Assembly: GCA_021780695.1 (NCBI GenBank)
Contig: JAJXYD010000006.1
Coordinates: 1-43,829 of the forward strand
Direction: 5' to 3'
DNA from: Deltaproteobacteria bacterium
GTDB lineage: Bacteria > Desulfobacterota > Syntrophobacteria > Syntrophobacterales > Syntrophobacteraceae
Length of the DNA stretch: 43,829 nt
Every line of letters starts with the position of its first letter. The first letter of the stretch is position 1. The translations under genes and the position numbers were made by a program. Below, in pieces: positions 1 to 9,442 of this stretch. A model generated the notes under the pieces. The model was not told the DNA's origin. It did not search any database and saw only the letters and a list, made by a program, of their open reading frames with translations.

Positions 1-420
1 TCAGGTTTTACAGGTCTTTCTTTTTTTAATCCTGTAAATCCTGTAATCCTGTCAAAAGTTTTTCCGCTCCCCTGCCCAAAAACCAAAAGCTTAGACAGGA
101 TTACAGGATTTACAGGATTTGTTTTTGCCTCATCCTCTACATCCCGCCCGCGCCGCCTCCTAAATTCACAACCCCCCCACAGGACTTGAGGTTTCACAAA
201 ACCTTCTTTTTCTTAATCCTGTAAATCCTGTAATCCTGTCAAAAGTTTTTCCGTCCGCCTAGCCCAAAAACCAAGAGCTTAGACAGGATTACAGGATTTA
301 CAGGATTTGTTTTTGCCTCATCCTCTACATCCCGCCCGCGCCGTCTCCAAAATCCACAACGCCTCGACAGGACTTGAGGTTTCACAAAACCTTGTTTTCC
401 TTAATCCTGTAAATCCTGTC
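1..420. repeat. Tandem array of about 187-bp hairpin repeat units
   Basis: Each unit holds a perfect 26-bp inverted repeat, made of three successive ATCCTGT-type words, around a 40-41 bp loop. The arms are 28-53/94-119 and 215-240/282-307. A shortened left arm, missing one word, lies at 403-420 and has no partner. Inside the loops GTTTTT and AAAAAC can pair, extending the stem. Between the long hairpins is a second perfect hairpin, AGGTTT-CACA-AAACCT (189-204 and again near 377-392). The period is 187-188 bp between units. The array continues left of the window, since position 1 already lies in the AGGTTTTAC-like part. It sits just downstream of the stop codon of the leftward CoA-transferase gene. 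Similar ATCCTGTAA-type words are known as dispersed repeats in some bacterial genomes, but I know of no established function. Confidence 0.9.
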
Positions 421-458
421 AAAAGTCATCCTGCCACCATTTTTTCCCAATCCTTCGA

Positions 459-1811
459 TCAAACGATACCGGCGGTTTTTAATTCTGCCAGCCTTGTTTT
501 ACCAAGCCCCAGGTATTTGCGGTAGATATAGCCGTTGTCGGCGCCAATCGGCCTGCACACCCACTTGATGCGGCCAGGAGTCCTCGACATTCCCTTAAAA
601 GAGGAATTCTGGATGAAGACATCGCCATAGACCGGGTCCTCGACCTGGTAGAAGGTCTGGCGGTCCTGCCAGTGCTCCCTTTGGACCACTTCGGTCGGGG
701 CCTCGAGGCGGCCGACCACGACCGTGCCTTTTCGGCCCGGGCTCTTCATATAGGCCCCAACGATGCGCTGGAGTTCATCGGCTGTGTATTTGACGGTGAA
801 TTTTTCGATTTCCCGCTGGGCCTCAGGCTGGTTAGCCGGATCCAACCGTTCCTTAATGCTTGGGAATCTGTCGCGAAGGTCGGGACGCTCCATTATTTCG
901 CACAGGGCCTGCCAGTTGGGATCGGTAAAGCCGGAGATGAAAGTGTAGCCGTCCTTGCATTTTACGTAGGTGTAAGGGAAAACCGCGTAGTCGAAGTTTC
1001 CGGCCCGGGGCATGAGTTCGCGTTTCATGTGGTAATATTGCATAACGTAGTTGGACATTCCTAGCATGCCTTCGGGGGGCGAGCAGTCCACAAGCTGGCC
1101 CTTGCCGGTTTTCTTTTTGTGATACAGCGCGGTCAAAATACCGAAGGAAGCCCAGGCGCCCCCGGCATACCACCCCATCCAGTTGCCCTGCTTGAGGGGG
1201 CGCTTGTATCGATCGCTTAGCCGGGTATCCAGATCGGGTTCACCCGTAATCGACATGACCACGCCTCTTGCCTGGCAAGTGATGTCGTAGTCGGGTTGAT
1301 TGCGGCACCTTTCGGCATCTTTTCCAAACTGTCCGTAGACGTGGATCGGGCAATAGATGAGCCCCGGGTTTTCCTCCGCCAGCTGACGGTAGCCTATGCC
1401 CAGCCCGTCGAGGTAGCCGGGTTTAAAGGTTTCGATCACCACGTCGGCTTTGCGGGCAAGTCTTTTAAAGAGCTTTGCCCCTTCCCGGGTGGATACGTCC
1501 AGGGTAATGTGGAACTTGTTTCTGGCTTCGGTAAGATAGGCGAGCCCGGAATCTTTTACCATCATCCCCAGGGGGCTCATTTTGCGCGCTATATCGCCTT
1601 CGGGGGGCTCGATGCGAATGACTTCGGCCCCAAGCTCGGAGAGGATCGAGGAGGCAAACAGGCCCGCAAAGCTTCCACAGCTTGCATCCAAAACCATTAT
1701 GTCGTCGAGGGCCTCGGGTTTGGTGAAAATATCCTCGGGGTTGGTCTCGCCGTAAGCCCATTTGGCATATTCGGCGTCGGGGGCCATTCCAACAATTCTT
1801 TTTTCGTCCAT
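459..1811 (-). CDS. CaiB/BaiF family (class III) CoA-transferase, second gene of the pair
   Basis: This 450-aa protein should move CoA between an acyl-CoA (or formyl/succinyl-CoA) and a free organic acid in the cytoplasm. Seen in sequence: the N-terminal CaiB signature ([34 protein letters not shown]), a following [12 protein letters not shown] segment, and [11 protein letters not shown], whose Asp fits the catalytic aspartate of the formyl-CoA transferase family. The length is typical. I chose the ATG at 1811 because GGGAGGA lies just upstream; an in-frame extension to 1901 has no support and would overlap the preceding gene. The start is 17 bp after the stop of a second, related CoA-transferase, so the two are probably one operon and may form a heteromer, as known for BbsE/BbsF-type enzymes. 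The substrate cannot be told from sequence. The hairpin repeat array follows its stop. Confidence 0.9.
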   Translation of the reverse strand: MDEKRIVGMAPDAEYAKWAYGETNPEDIFTKPEALDDIMVLDASCGSFAGLFASSILSELGAEVIRIEPPEGDIARKMSPLGMMVKDSGLAYLTEARNKFHITLDVSTREGAKLFKRLARKADVVIETFKPGYLDGLGIGYRQLAEENPGLIYCPIHVYGQFGKDAERCRNQPDYDITCQARGVVMSITGEPDLDTRLSDRYKRPLKQGNWMGWYAGGAWASFGILTALYHKKKTGKGQLVDCSPPEGMLGMSNYVMQYYHMKRELMPRAGNFDYAVFPYTYVKCKDGYTFISGFTDPNWQALCEIMERPDLRDRFPSIKERLDPANQPEAQREIEKFTVKYTADELQRIVGAYMKSPGRKGTVVVGRLEAPTEVVQREHWQDRQTFYQVEDPVYGDVFIQNSSFKGMSRTPGRIKWVCRPIGADNGYIYRKYLGLGKTRLAELKTAGIV

Positions 1812-1828
1812 GTCAGGTCCTCCCAAAT

Positions 1829-3163
1829 CTAGGAAAGTTTTTTCCCGCTCACCCCATCCCAGTCCGGGGGCGGACAGTGAGACCGAACGCTCGGGTTCCA
1901 CCGGAAAATGACGCCTTCGTCCTGAAGGAGCCTGATAGAGGTCTTGGTAAGGCCCAGCAGTTTTGTGAACACATATTCGTTGTCAAAGCCCAAGGGGCGC
2001 GAACTCCATTTGAGACGGCTCGGCGTCCGGCTAAGCCGGGGCGGATAGCACTGCTGAAGCATATCCCCATAGAGGCAGTCGTCGTATTGCTGCATGGTCC
2101 CGCGCTCCCGGAAGTGGGGGCTTTCGTAGACGTCCCGGGCCGAAAGAACGCGCGTTGCGGCAAACCCGAGCTTGCAGCCAAGCTCCTCGACCTGCTCGAC
2201 GGTTTTAGAGCCCGCCCAGGCCTCGATCGCCTCCAGGATCACCCGGGCGTTTTCGTCCTTTAGCCGTTCGACCGGATCCCGGTATTTTTCGTAGAGCGAA
2301 GACTGTCCCATGGCCTCGCAGAGCCCCTTAAATTCTTCTTCCCTGAAGGCTGCTACCGCGGCCCAGCCATCCGAACACCGAAAAAGATCTGAGGGGCAGA
2401 TGGCTTGATCGCGGTTTGCCGAACGCTTCCGATCGCTATTTGTCTTATGGGTAAAAAGCCAGGTCCAGTCGAGCCAGCGGATGACGTTTTCAACCTGGAG
2501 GTAATCTATAAACTGCCCCTCGCCGGTTCTTTCCCTATAGTTTAAAGCGGCCATGATGCTTATTGCGCACATGAGCCCTGTGGCCCAGTCGGCTATCCAG
2601 ACCCCTGATTTTATGGGGCCTCGATCCTCAAAGCCCGTTATGGCCGAAAGGGCGCCCATGCTCTGGGCAACCGCGTCGTAGGAAGTCCTGCCGGTCCAGG
2701 GGCCCCAGCTTCCATAGCCCGAGACATGGAGTTGAATGATTTTCGGATTTACTTGGCGCAGTTCCCGGTAGCTAAGCCCCCAGGCAGCCAGCCTGCCCGG
2801 CGTTAAATTATCTACCACCACGTCGGCCTTTTTCACAAGGTTTAGAAAAATCTCCTTTGCCTTGGGATTTCCCATGTGCATGCCGACCCAATACTTGTTG
2901 TGATTTTGCTCCTCCATCCCCGGGGACATGTTTTTCCAAAAAAAAGCGTAAGGAGTCACAAAACGCATCTGGTCGCCCTTCTGGCCTTCGAACTTTATCA
3001 CCTCGGCGCCGAATTCGGCGAGGTAGTCGCAGGCCGCCGGCCCAAGGACGACGTAGCAGAGTTCAAGGATCCTCACGCCCTTTAACGGTTCAGGCTTGTC
3101 GAAAAGATTTCCGACATCGTAAGTTTTTCTCAAAAACTCAAAATAAGAATCGTCCTGCTTCAT
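1829..3163 (-). CDS. CaiB/BaiF family (class III) CoA-transferase, first gene of the pair
   Basis: This 444-aa protein is related to its downstream neighbour but clearly diverged. It begins [19 protein letters not shown] and then has the family signature [31 protein letters not shown], the [18 protein letters not shown] segment and [11 protein letters not shown] with the presumed catalytic Asp. The ATG at 3163 is preceded by AAAGGAG; the longer open frame to 3331 lacks a ribosome-binding site and looks like leader. Both copies keep the Asp, so neither is obviously a non-catalytic subunit. Adjacent pairs of this family in anaerobic Desulfobacterota often act on aromatic or branched organic acids, but that is inference. 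No clear sigma70 promoter was identified upstream. Confidence 0.9.
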   Translation of the reverse strand: MKQDDSYFEFLRKTYDVGNLFDKPEPLKGVRILELCYVVLGPAACDYLAEFGAEVIKFEGQKGDQMRFVTPYAFFWKNMSPGMEEQNHNKYWVGMHMGNPKAKEIFLNLVKKADVVVDNLTPGRLAAWGLSYRELRQVNPKIIQLHVSGYGSWGPWTGRTSYDAVAQSMGALSAITGFEDRGPIKSGVWIADWATGLMCAISIMAALNYRERTGEGQFIDYLQVENVIRWLDWTWLFTHKTNSDRKRSANRDQAICPSDLFRCSDGWAAVAAFREEEFKGLCEAMGQSSLYEKYRDPVERLKDENARVILEAIEAWAGSKTVEQVEELGCKLGFAATRVLSARDVYESPHFRERGTMQQYDDCLYGDMLQQCYPPRLSRTPSRLKWSSRPLGFDNEYVFTKLLGLTKTSIRLLQDEGVIFRWNPSVRSHCPPPDWDGVSGKKLS

Positions 3164-3684
3164 TACTTGAGCTCCTTTCAGCCCTTGCCTGCAAGGGGAG
3201 GGCGGCAAATAAGGGTCTAGCGGCCAAAAGCTTCGCCAACCGTTTTTTATCCTGCCGGCCCATGCCTTAGAGATTGCGTAGGGAACCGGGGATAGAGGAG
3301 GCCTCCTTTCCATAGGCGAAAAAACTTGCAAACCGTTTTGGCCGGCAAAACAATAAGGAGAAATTCAGAGAGAAGACAGCAGTTGGAAAGCTCTTTTTGA
3401 AAGCATCGATGCACGGGCCGATAGCGACCAAGGTTTGATAATATTAGATAACCGATTCCAAATTCAAACTATTTCTGCCAAAATTAGCGCTCTCCGGACG
3501 CTTTGCCGCCATGGAGCAAAACAGCCGTGTAACGTTTATCATTTAATTGAAAAACCCCGGGGAAAATGGTTAATTTCAAACAGTGGAAATTTGCTCCTGC
3601 CGCTGTCCAAGGGCGGAATCGAGGCTTTAGCTTTCAAGCGGCGGCCCGGCGTCTGTTTGTCGCCGCCGCCAGAGGAGTCGAAAA
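3164..3684. other. Divergent intergenic region between CoA-transferase pair and DUF3096 gene
   Basis: No convincing gene was found in these 521 bp. The open frames here have no ribosome-binding site and their translations show no recognisable family. The one clear structure is a GC-rich hairpin, GCGGCGGC (3638-3645) with GCCGCCGC (3662-3669), immediately upstream of the AGAGGAG ribosome-binding site of the next gene. The segment around 3430-3560 is AT-richer and probably holds promoters for one or both directions, but no -35/-10 pair stands out. Confidence 0.5.
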
Positions 3685-3849
3685 ATGTATACATCCCCTA
3701 TGTCGAACATGTCCCACATACCGGCCGCATCTCTTGCGGCTTTGATCGCCGGAATTTTGATTCTTCTGGTCCCAAGGCTTCTTAACTACGTTGTCGCGGT
3801 CTATCTTATAGTAACGGGGATCCTGGGAATTCTGCACATCGGATGGTAG
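3685..3849 (+). CDS. DUF3096-type small membrane protein (54 aa)
   Basis: This short gene translates to a 54-aa protein with one long hydrophobic hairpin: AALIAGILILLVPRLLNYVVAVYLIVTGILGIL. The pattern, glycine-containing helix, VPRLLNY turn, second helix ending in GILGIL, matches the DUF3096 family of tiny bacterial inner-membrane proteins of unknown function. AGAGGAG sits 7 nt before the ATG at 3685. The stop is only 7 bp ahead of the radical SAM gene, which lacks a good ribosome-binding site of its own, so the two are probably translationally coupled. A GC-rich hairpin just upstream could influence translation. The family call is made from pattern memory, not from a search. Confidence 0.8.
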   Translation: MYTSPMSNMSHIPAASLAALIAGILILLVPRLLNYVVAVYLIVTGILGILHIGW

Positions 3850-3856
3850 TCAGGCT

Positions 3857-5005
3857 ATGAAAGAGATAACTTTCGAACAGGGGCCGATTCGACCTCCGAG
3901 CGAAGCGGGTAGCCTGCTTTTGCGTTTTACGAGAAATTGTCCCTGGAACAGGTGTTCGTTTTGCCCGGTCTACAAGGGAAAAGAGTTTAGCAGACGCTCG
4001 CTTGGCGAAATCCTAACCGATATCGACGCGGCCGCCCATATTATTGCCGATCTTCGGACCCTTTCGAAAGACCTTGGCGATACGGCCGGTTTTTCGCAAA
4101 AAGCGCTGGAAATCGTATTCACGGACTTTCGCTACAATCAATTTTACCGTCAGGCCGCGCTATGGCTCCATAACGGCGCAGGAAGCGTATTCATCCAGGA
4201 CGCCAACAGCTTCGTTTTGCCGACCGATGTAATCTGCGAAGCCCTGAACTATTTAAAGGCAAAAATAGCCGGGATTTCGCGCATCACTTCCTACGGGCGC
4301 AGCAGTACGCTTGCCAAAATGACGTCGGAGGAACTGGAAAAAATTCGCAAGGCCGGCCTCGATCGTGTCCACATTGGCATGGAGAGCGGTTCGGACCGGG
4401 TGCTAAAACTCATCAACAAGGGCGTCTCGGCAAAGCTCCAGGTGGAGGCGGGCAAAAAGGTCCTCGAAGCGGGCATGGAGCTTTCCGAATACATCATGCC
4501 CGGGCTTGGCGGCAAGGAGTTGAGCGAAGAACACGCGGTGGAATCGGCAAGGGTCCTAAACCGGATCGACCCTGATTTTATAAGGCTTAGGAGCTTGCGG
4601 GTTCTTGCGGGAACGCCTCTGTATGCTCAATGGCAATCGGGGTTTTTTAAGCCCCTTACAGACGATGAGACAGCAGCCGAGATAAGGCTTTTTATTGCTT
4701 CTCTGGACGGTATTTCGAGCCGGGTCAAATCCGATCATATCATGAACCTGCTCGAAGAAGTCGAAGGAAAGCTGCCGGAGGCAAAAACCGGGATGCTTGC
4801 CACGATAGACCGCTACCTGGGAATGCCTGAAAAACAGAGGCTTTTGTTCCGGCTTGGCCGCCGGGGAGGGGCGCTTAGGACCCTGGATGAGATCAACGAC
4901 CCTGTCATCGGGCAGAGGCTCGAAAGGGCGGTAAGGGACCTGGCGCCCGAGGCTGGCGGTGACATTGAAAAACTCCTTAAGGAGCTGGCCGATCAGTATC
5001 TTTAG
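3857..5005 (+). CDS. Radical SAM protein
   Basis: This 382-aa cytoplasmic protein carries the iron-sulfur cluster site near its N-terminus as NCPWNRCSFCPVYKG, that is Cys28-x4-Cys33-x2-Cys36 instead of the usual Cx3Cx2C spacing. NCPWNxCxFC is characteristic of one uncharacterised radical SAM branch. The TIM-barrel part is visible in RVHIGMESGSDRVLKLINKG (about 172-191, SAM-binding region of the HemN/Elp3-like fold) and in EYIMPGLGGKELSEEHA. The C-terminal third is helical and unassigned. The ATG at 3857 has no clear Shine-Dalgarno, consistent with coupling to the small membrane protein 7 bp upstream. The substrate is unknown; the isoprenoid synthase that follows is 170 bp away, so a shared pathway is not implied. 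Confidence 0.85.
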   Translation: MKEITFEQGPIRPPSEAGSLLLRFTRNCPWNRCSFCPVYKGKEFSRRSLGEILTDIDAAAHIIADLRTLSKDLGDTAGFSQKALEIVFTDFRYNQFYRQAALWLHNGAGSVFIQDANSFVLPTDVICEALNYLKAKIAGISRITSYGRSSTLAKMTSEELEKIRKAGLDRVHIGMESGSDRVLKLINKGVSAKLQVEAGKKVLEAGMELSEYIMPGLGGKELSEEHAVESARVLNRIDPDFIRLRSLRVLAGTPLYAQWQSGFFKPLTDDETAAEIRLFIASLDGISSRVKSDHIMNLLEEVEGKLPEAKTGMLATIDRYLGMPEKQRLLFRLGRRGGALRTLDEINDPVIGQRLERAVRDLAPEAGGDIEKLLKELADQYL

Positions 5006-5176
5006 CCGCGGGGCAAACGGTCACGCCGCGGACATGAGCAATTTTATGGCAAAAGAGCCAAGATTTGCCCCCGATTTTCTAAAAAGAGCGAAACGCTTTG
5101 ACATGTGGCAAAATTTTGGATATCAAGTTTCGGTTCTTCTTTTGCTTTTTATGAAAGATCAGGTGATAATCGGCTG

Positions 5177-6223
5177 GTGAACACTAACTCGGATTTCAAA
5201 ATCGTGGACGCTTCTGCCCTGCCAAGCTTCATCCCTGTCGGTCCGGCAAACTTGAAGGAAAAGATTTACACCCAAGTGGGCTCCGACCTTTCCAGGATCG
5301 AACAGGAAATTAACCGTTTGCTCGATTCGGATATTCCTTTGATCTCCGTTGTGGGCCGCTACATCATGGGAAGCGGCGGCAAAAGACTGCGGCCCCTGCT
5401 AATGGTTCTTGCCTCAAGGCTTTGCGGGTACAAGGGAAATGATGACGCCAGGCTTGCCGTGGTATTCGAATTTGTCCACGCCGCAACCCTTCTTCACGAC
5501 GATGTCGTGGACCACGCGGAATTTCGCCGCAGTCGTCCGGCGGCCAATACGGTTTGGGGCAACCCCGCGGTTGTGCTCGTTGGAGATTTTCTCTACTCCA
5601 GATCGATCCAGATAGCCGTTGAATACGGAGATGTAAGGGTTTTGAAGGTCTTGCTCGCGGCTACCACCAGGATGTCTGAAGGCGAGGTCTTGCAGCTTGT
5701 AAACTCCGATAACCTGGAGATAAGCGAGGGCGAATACCTCGAGGTCATCACCAGAAAAACCGCCGTTTTGATCAGTGCGGCCTGCCAGACCGGAGCGATC
5801 TTCGGAGGCGGTCAGGAAGCCGAGGAAAAAGCTCTTATGACTTACGGGCACAACCTCGGAATCGCATTTCAGCTGATTGACGACACGTTGGACTTTACGG
5901 GCGAGGCCGAAGAACTGGGCAAACCGGTCGGAAACGACTTGCAGGAAGGCAAGGCCACTCTGCCCCTCATCTATGCGCTAGGAAATGCCAAGGCCGCCGA
6001 ACGGGTTCGCCTCAGGCAAATTTTTACCTCCGAAACGATTGCGCCTGAAAATGTTTGCGAGATGAACGCCATCGTGGCCCGAAGCGGCGGCATCCAATAC
6101 TCTACCAACCAGGCCTGCGCCCATGCGCTGAGGGCAAAAGAAGCCCTTCGGGTTTTCCCTGAAAGCCCGGTAAAAGAAATTTTACAGGACATGGCCGATT
6201 ACGTAACCTGCCGGAGGGCCTAA
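5177..6223 (+). CDS. ispB: Polyprenyl diphosphate synthase (octaprenyl-type)
   Basis: This trans-prenyltransferase elongates farnesyl diphosphate with isopentenyl diphosphate to make the side chain of a respiratory quinone, probably menaquinone in such an anaerobe. Family marks: GSGGKRLRPLL near the N-terminus, the first Asp-rich motif LLHDDVVDHAEFRRSRP (about residues 106-122), the helix-D region AATRMSEGEVLQL, and the second Asp-rich motif FQLIDDTLDFTG followed by GKPVGNDLQEGKATLPLIYAL. I prefer the GTG at 5177, which has AGGTGAT about 11 nt upstream; an in-frame ATG at 5105 would add 24 residues unlike the family. The resulting 348 aa is slightly longer than typical IspB. Chain length cannot be read with certainty. 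A long non-coding gap follows, so this may be the last gene of its transcript. Confidence 0.88.
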   Translation: MNTNSDFKIVDASALPSFIPVGPANLKEKIYTQVGSDLSRIEQEINRLLDSDIPLISVVGRYIMGSGGKRLRPLLMVLASRLCGYKGNDDARLAVVFEFVHAATLLHDDVVDHAEFRRSRPAANTVWGNPAVVLVGDFLYSRSIQIAVEYGDVRVLKVLLAATTRMSEGEVLQLVNSDNLEISEGEYLEVITRKTAVLISAACQTGAIFGGGQEAEEKALMTYGHNLGIAFQLIDDTLDFTGEAEELGKPVGNDLQEGKATLPLIYALGNAKAAERVRLRQIFTSETIAPENVCEMNAIVARSGGIQYSTNQACAHALRAKEALRVFPESPVKEILQDMADYVTCRRA

Positions 6224-6679
6224 AAGGTATTTGAGAAAAACCAGCCGTGGAGTCCGCTCGATCTAGGCGAGTAATGTTTTGTCGTTTACGGCTGTCTTCA
6301 CCCCCTTTTGTTTTTTGATCTACTCGCCCTATGCGAAAAATAATCCACCAACACGATCGATCTTCGCGGACTCGATGGATTCTGTTTCGGCTTCGGGCCG
6401 GAAAAAACCCCGCAACACTTACCCCCAACTGCTCTCGGAGTTGCTCCTACACGGCTTTAGTCCACTATTTCGAGTTCCAAGCCCGAGGATACTTGCGGTT
6501 CCACGCCCTATTGCTTAAACTTTATTCGTAATACCTGCGGAAGCTTGCTTTCCTGTCAACTTTATGCGGTTCTCAGGCGTCAAAGCTTTCGTAAACTCCA
6601 CAATTGTCAAACTCCGGGCGTCCTTTGGCAAGGCCGAAGGGTTAACGTAATTAATTGAACCATAACTGATTGGATTAAA
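6224..6679. other. 456-bp region without a recognisable gene
   Basis: Short open frames here lack ribosome-binding sites and family resemblance. The stretch presumably contains the promoter and leader of the SBBP-repeat protein gene. I see a small hairpin, CTCG-ATCTAGG-CGAG near 6258-6272, but no clear promoter, terminator or riboswitch. AT content rises from about 6640 to the start codon. Confidence 0.4.
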
Positions 6680-9373
6680 ATGCGAAGACTGAATTCTTCA
6701 TGGAAAGGTTTGACATTTTGCTTGAGTCTTGTCATTGCAGCGGCCATGGTGCCTTCTTTAAGACTTGGCGCCAACCGTCCTGTTGCCAATCAGAGAATTT
6801 GCCCGCAGCCTCGCAGTAACCCGCTTCAGCCTGTAGCCGCGAGAAAAAAGGCGTTCATCGCAAAGGCCTATGGACGCTTGCCCCTCTATTTTATCGCCAA
6901 TAAGGGCCAAACCGATCCAAGGGTGGCCTTTTATCAAACCGGCGCGGGACATACCACTTTCTTTACTCGCAAGGCAGTCGTGCTGAGCCTGGAAAAACGG
7001 GAAACCAAAGCTGATCCGATGAGTAGCCTGGGGGCGCGGCGCAAAGGCCCCGTTGGGAAATCTCCGGCTGCAAGAGCTCCCTGCGCGCGCACGTCCTCTT
7101 TAGAGATCGGCATGCTCGGTGCGAATAAAGATCTTCGAATCTTGCCCGAAGAGCCCTTACGTGGAAAAGTGAACTATCTCATCGGAAACGATCCCCATAA
7201 ATGGCTTACCAATATTGCGACCTATGGAGCCGTCCTTTACAAAAACGCCTATCCGGGTATCGATGTTAAGTTTTATGGCAATAACGGCCGGCTCGAATAT
7301 GACATCATTGTAGAGCCCGGCGCGGACCCATCCCTCGTCAGGTTCGGATATTCGGGCGCAAAAGCTCTGAAAGTTACAAAAAGCGGCAACCTTCAAGTTG
7401 CCTTGGCCGATGGCGGCATTATAGAGCAAAAACCCGTCGTCTATCAGCAGATTGGCGGCAAGCGGGTAATACGGCGGGGCAGGTTCGTGGTGGAAAAAAA
7501 AGTGGAAGCATCAGATGTTGCAAAGGCATCGGCCGGAACCCCGGCAAGCCTTCCAACCTTTACCTGCGGCTTCGAGCTCGGTCCCTATGACAAAAGCGTC
7601 CCGCTTATCATCGATCCTACCCTTGCCTATTCCACCTACCTGGGCGGATCCGGAACGGGCGGCGACGCCGCCTACGGCATCGCCGTGGACGCCTCGGGAG
7701 ACGCCTATGTGGCGGGAGCTACCGCATCAGCAGACTTCCCCGTTACACCGGGAGCATTCCAAACCACGCTCTACTCCTCATACTCCAACGCCTTTATAAC
7801 TGAACTCACCCCGGACGGTTCGAGCCTTGTCTATTCCACTTATCTTGGCGGAAGCACAGGAAACGGCGACTCCGCCTACGCCATCGCCATCGACGCCTCG
7901 GGAAACGCCTATGTGGCGGGAGCTACCGCATCAACCGATTTCCCCGTTACGCCGGGAGCCTTCCAGGCCACGCTCAAATCTTCCTACTCCAACGGCTTTG
8001 TAGCGGAAATCGCTCCAAGCGGTTCAACCCTTGTCTATTCCACCTATTTGGGAGGAAGCGGAACAAAAGGCGACTCCGCCCAGGGCGTCGCTATCGATGC
8101 TTCCGGCAATACCTATGTCGCGGGCTCTACGTCCTCAGCCGATTTCCCCGTTACTTCGGGAGCCTTCCAGACCAAGCTCAACTCCCCATACTCCAACGGA
8201 TTCGTAACGGAAATCGCTCCGGGCGGTTCAACCCTTGTTTATTCTACATACCTGGGTGGAAGCGGATCTGGGGGCGACTCGGCCTACGCCATTGCCGGCA
8301 CCCCCTCCGGCAATGTCTATGTCGCGGGAGTTGCCTACTCCAGCGATTTCCCCGTTACTTCCCGAGCATTCCAGACCTCGCTCAAATCCCCCTACGGCAA
8401 CGCCTTTGTGACTGCGATCGCTCCCGGCGGTTCAACCCTTGTTTATTCCACATTCCTGGGTGGAAGCGGAAGCGCTTCAAACGGCGACTCCGCCTACGGC
8501 ATCGCCGTCGACGCCGCCGGCGATGCCTATGTCACGGGAGCTACCTCCTCAAGCGATTTCCCAATCACTTCGGGAGCATTCCAGACCACGCTCAACTCCC
8601 CCTTCGGCAACGCCTTTGTAACCGAAATCGCCCCGGACGGTTCGACGCTCGTCTATTCCACATATCTGGGAGGAAACGGAAACGCTTCAAACGGAGATGT
8701 CCCCTACGGCATCTGCCTGGACGCTTCCGGCAATGCCTATGTGGCGGGAGCTACCTCCTCGAGCAATTTCCCCGTTACTTCAAAAGCTTTCCAGCCCTCG
8801 CTCAACTCCTCATACTCCAACGCCTTTGCAACCGAAATCGCCGCAGGCGGTTCAAGCCTTGTCTACTCGACCTACCTGGGCGGATCCGGAACAAACGGCG
8901 ACTTTGCCGAAGGCATCTCCCTGGACCCCACCGGCAGCATCTATGTCACCGGAAGTACGTCCTCGAGCGATTTTCCTGTTACTTCCGGAGCATTTCAGAC
9001 TTCGCTCAAGTCCTCATACTCCAACGCCTTTGTAACCAGGATCGCCAATCTTTGGGGGGGAGCTGAGCCTCTTGGCAACGGCTGGTACTATCTGCAGTGG
9101 TTCGGTTATTTTAATGCCAGCTCCTTTGGGGGCAGTTCGGGGTGGATATACCACAATACCCTTGGCTGGCTTTATGCCGAAGGAACCTCGACCAACAGTA
9201 TTTGGGTCTATGACCCTAAATGGGACGGCAAGGGCGCCTGGTGGTGGACCAACTCGACCGTATATCCGTGGATCTATAATACAACCGACGGGAAGTGGTA
9301 CTATTATGACACCAAAAGCACCATTAAAGCCCGCTGGTTTGGCACTACCTCCGGGCAATGGGCGACCCATTAA
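6680..9373 (+). CDS. Secreted SBBP-repeat (beta-propeller) protein
   Basis: This 897-aa protein starts with a signal peptide (basic MRRLNSSWKG then hydrophobic LTFCLSLVIAAAMV). Residues about 60-310 match the N-terminal domain common to SBBP-repeat proteins (PLYFIANKGQTDPRVAFY; VNYLIGNDPHKWLTNIATYGAVLYKNAYPGIDVKFYGN). Seven tandem SBBP repeats of 66-69 residues follow (about 315-790), each beginning VYSTYLGGSG, continuing through GDSAYGIAVDASGNAYVAG and ending SSDFPVTSGAFQT. Seven units suggest one closed propeller. The last 100 residues are rich in Trp and Tyr (GWYYLQWFGYFN, GWIYHNTLGWLY, WWWTNSTVYPWIY), a C-terminal module also found on other bacterial surface proteins. Probable role: cell-surface binding or structure; no enzyme motif. 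The ribosome-binding site is weak. The repeats are very alike at DNA level, so copy number may vary. Confidence 0.85.
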   Translation: MRRLNSSWKGLTFCLSLVIAAAMVPSLRLGANRPVANQRICPQPRSNPLQPVAARKKAFIAKAYGRLPLYFIANKGQTDPRVAFYQTGAGHTTFFTRKAVVLSLEKRETKADPMSSLGARRKGPVGKSPAARAPCARTSSLEIGMLGANKDLRILPEEPLRGKVNYLIGNDPHKWLTNIATYGAVLYKNAYPGIDVKFYGNNGRLEYDIIVEPGADPSLVRFGYSGAKALKVTKSGNLQVALADGGIIEQKPVVYQQIGGKRVIRRGRFVVEKKVEASDVAKASAGTPASLPTFTCGFELGPYDKSVPLIIDPTLAYSTYLGGSGTGGDAAYGIAVDASGDAYVAGATASADFPVTPGAFQTTLYSSYSNAFITELTPDGSSLVYSTYLGGSTGNGDSAYAIAIDASGNAYVAGATASTDFPVTPGAFQATLKSSYSNGFVAEIAPSGSTLVYSTYLGGSGTKGDSAQGVAIDASGNTYVAGSTSSADFPVTSGAFQTKLNSPYSNGFVTEIAPGGSTLVYSTYLGGSGSGGDSAYAIAGTPSGNVYVAGVAYSSDFPVTSRAFQTSLKSPYGNAFVTAIAPGGSTLVYSTFLGGSGSASNGDSAYGIAVDAAGDAYVTGATSSSDFPITSGAFQTTLNSPFGNAFVTEIAPDGSTLVYSTYLGGNGNASNGDVPYGICLDASGNAYVAGATSSSNFPVTSKAFQPSLNSSYSNAFATEIAAGGSSLVYSTYLGGSGTNGDFAEGISLDPTGSIYVTGSTSSSDFPVTSGAFQTSLKSSYSNAFVTRIANLWGGAEPLGNGWYYLQWFGYFNASSFGGSSGWIYHNTLGWLYAEGTSTNSIWVYDPKWDGKGAWWWTNSTVYPWIYNTTDGKWYYYDTKSTIKARWFGTTSGQWATH
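7627..9045 (+). repeat. Seven tandem about 200-bp coding repeats (SBBP units)
   Basis: The DNA encoding the seven SBBP units repeats with a period of about 201-207 bp. Conserved blocks such as GTCTATTCCACCTA, GACTCCGCCTACG and GATTTCCCCGTTACTTC recur nearly unchanged. Units 5 and 6 carry a two-residue insertion (GSGSASNGD, GNGNASNGD), suggesting that these two arose from each other. The close DNA identity points to recent unequal recombination or gene conversion. Confidence 0.85.
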
Positions 9374-9442
9374 GAGGGCAACCGGGTGTCTCGTTTTCAC
9401 GTTTTGGGGCAGCTCCGTGTTTTACCGGTTTTATGAGGATTT

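Noticed and set aside
1..420. CRISPR array from repeated ATCCTGTAA units
   Set aside because: Units are 187 bp apart with conserved, not variable, intervening DNA, and no cas genes are present.
3435..3785. 116-codon open frame on the plus strand
   Set aside because: No ribosome-binding site, unlike any family, and it overlaps the better supported 54-aa DUF3096 gene in another frame.
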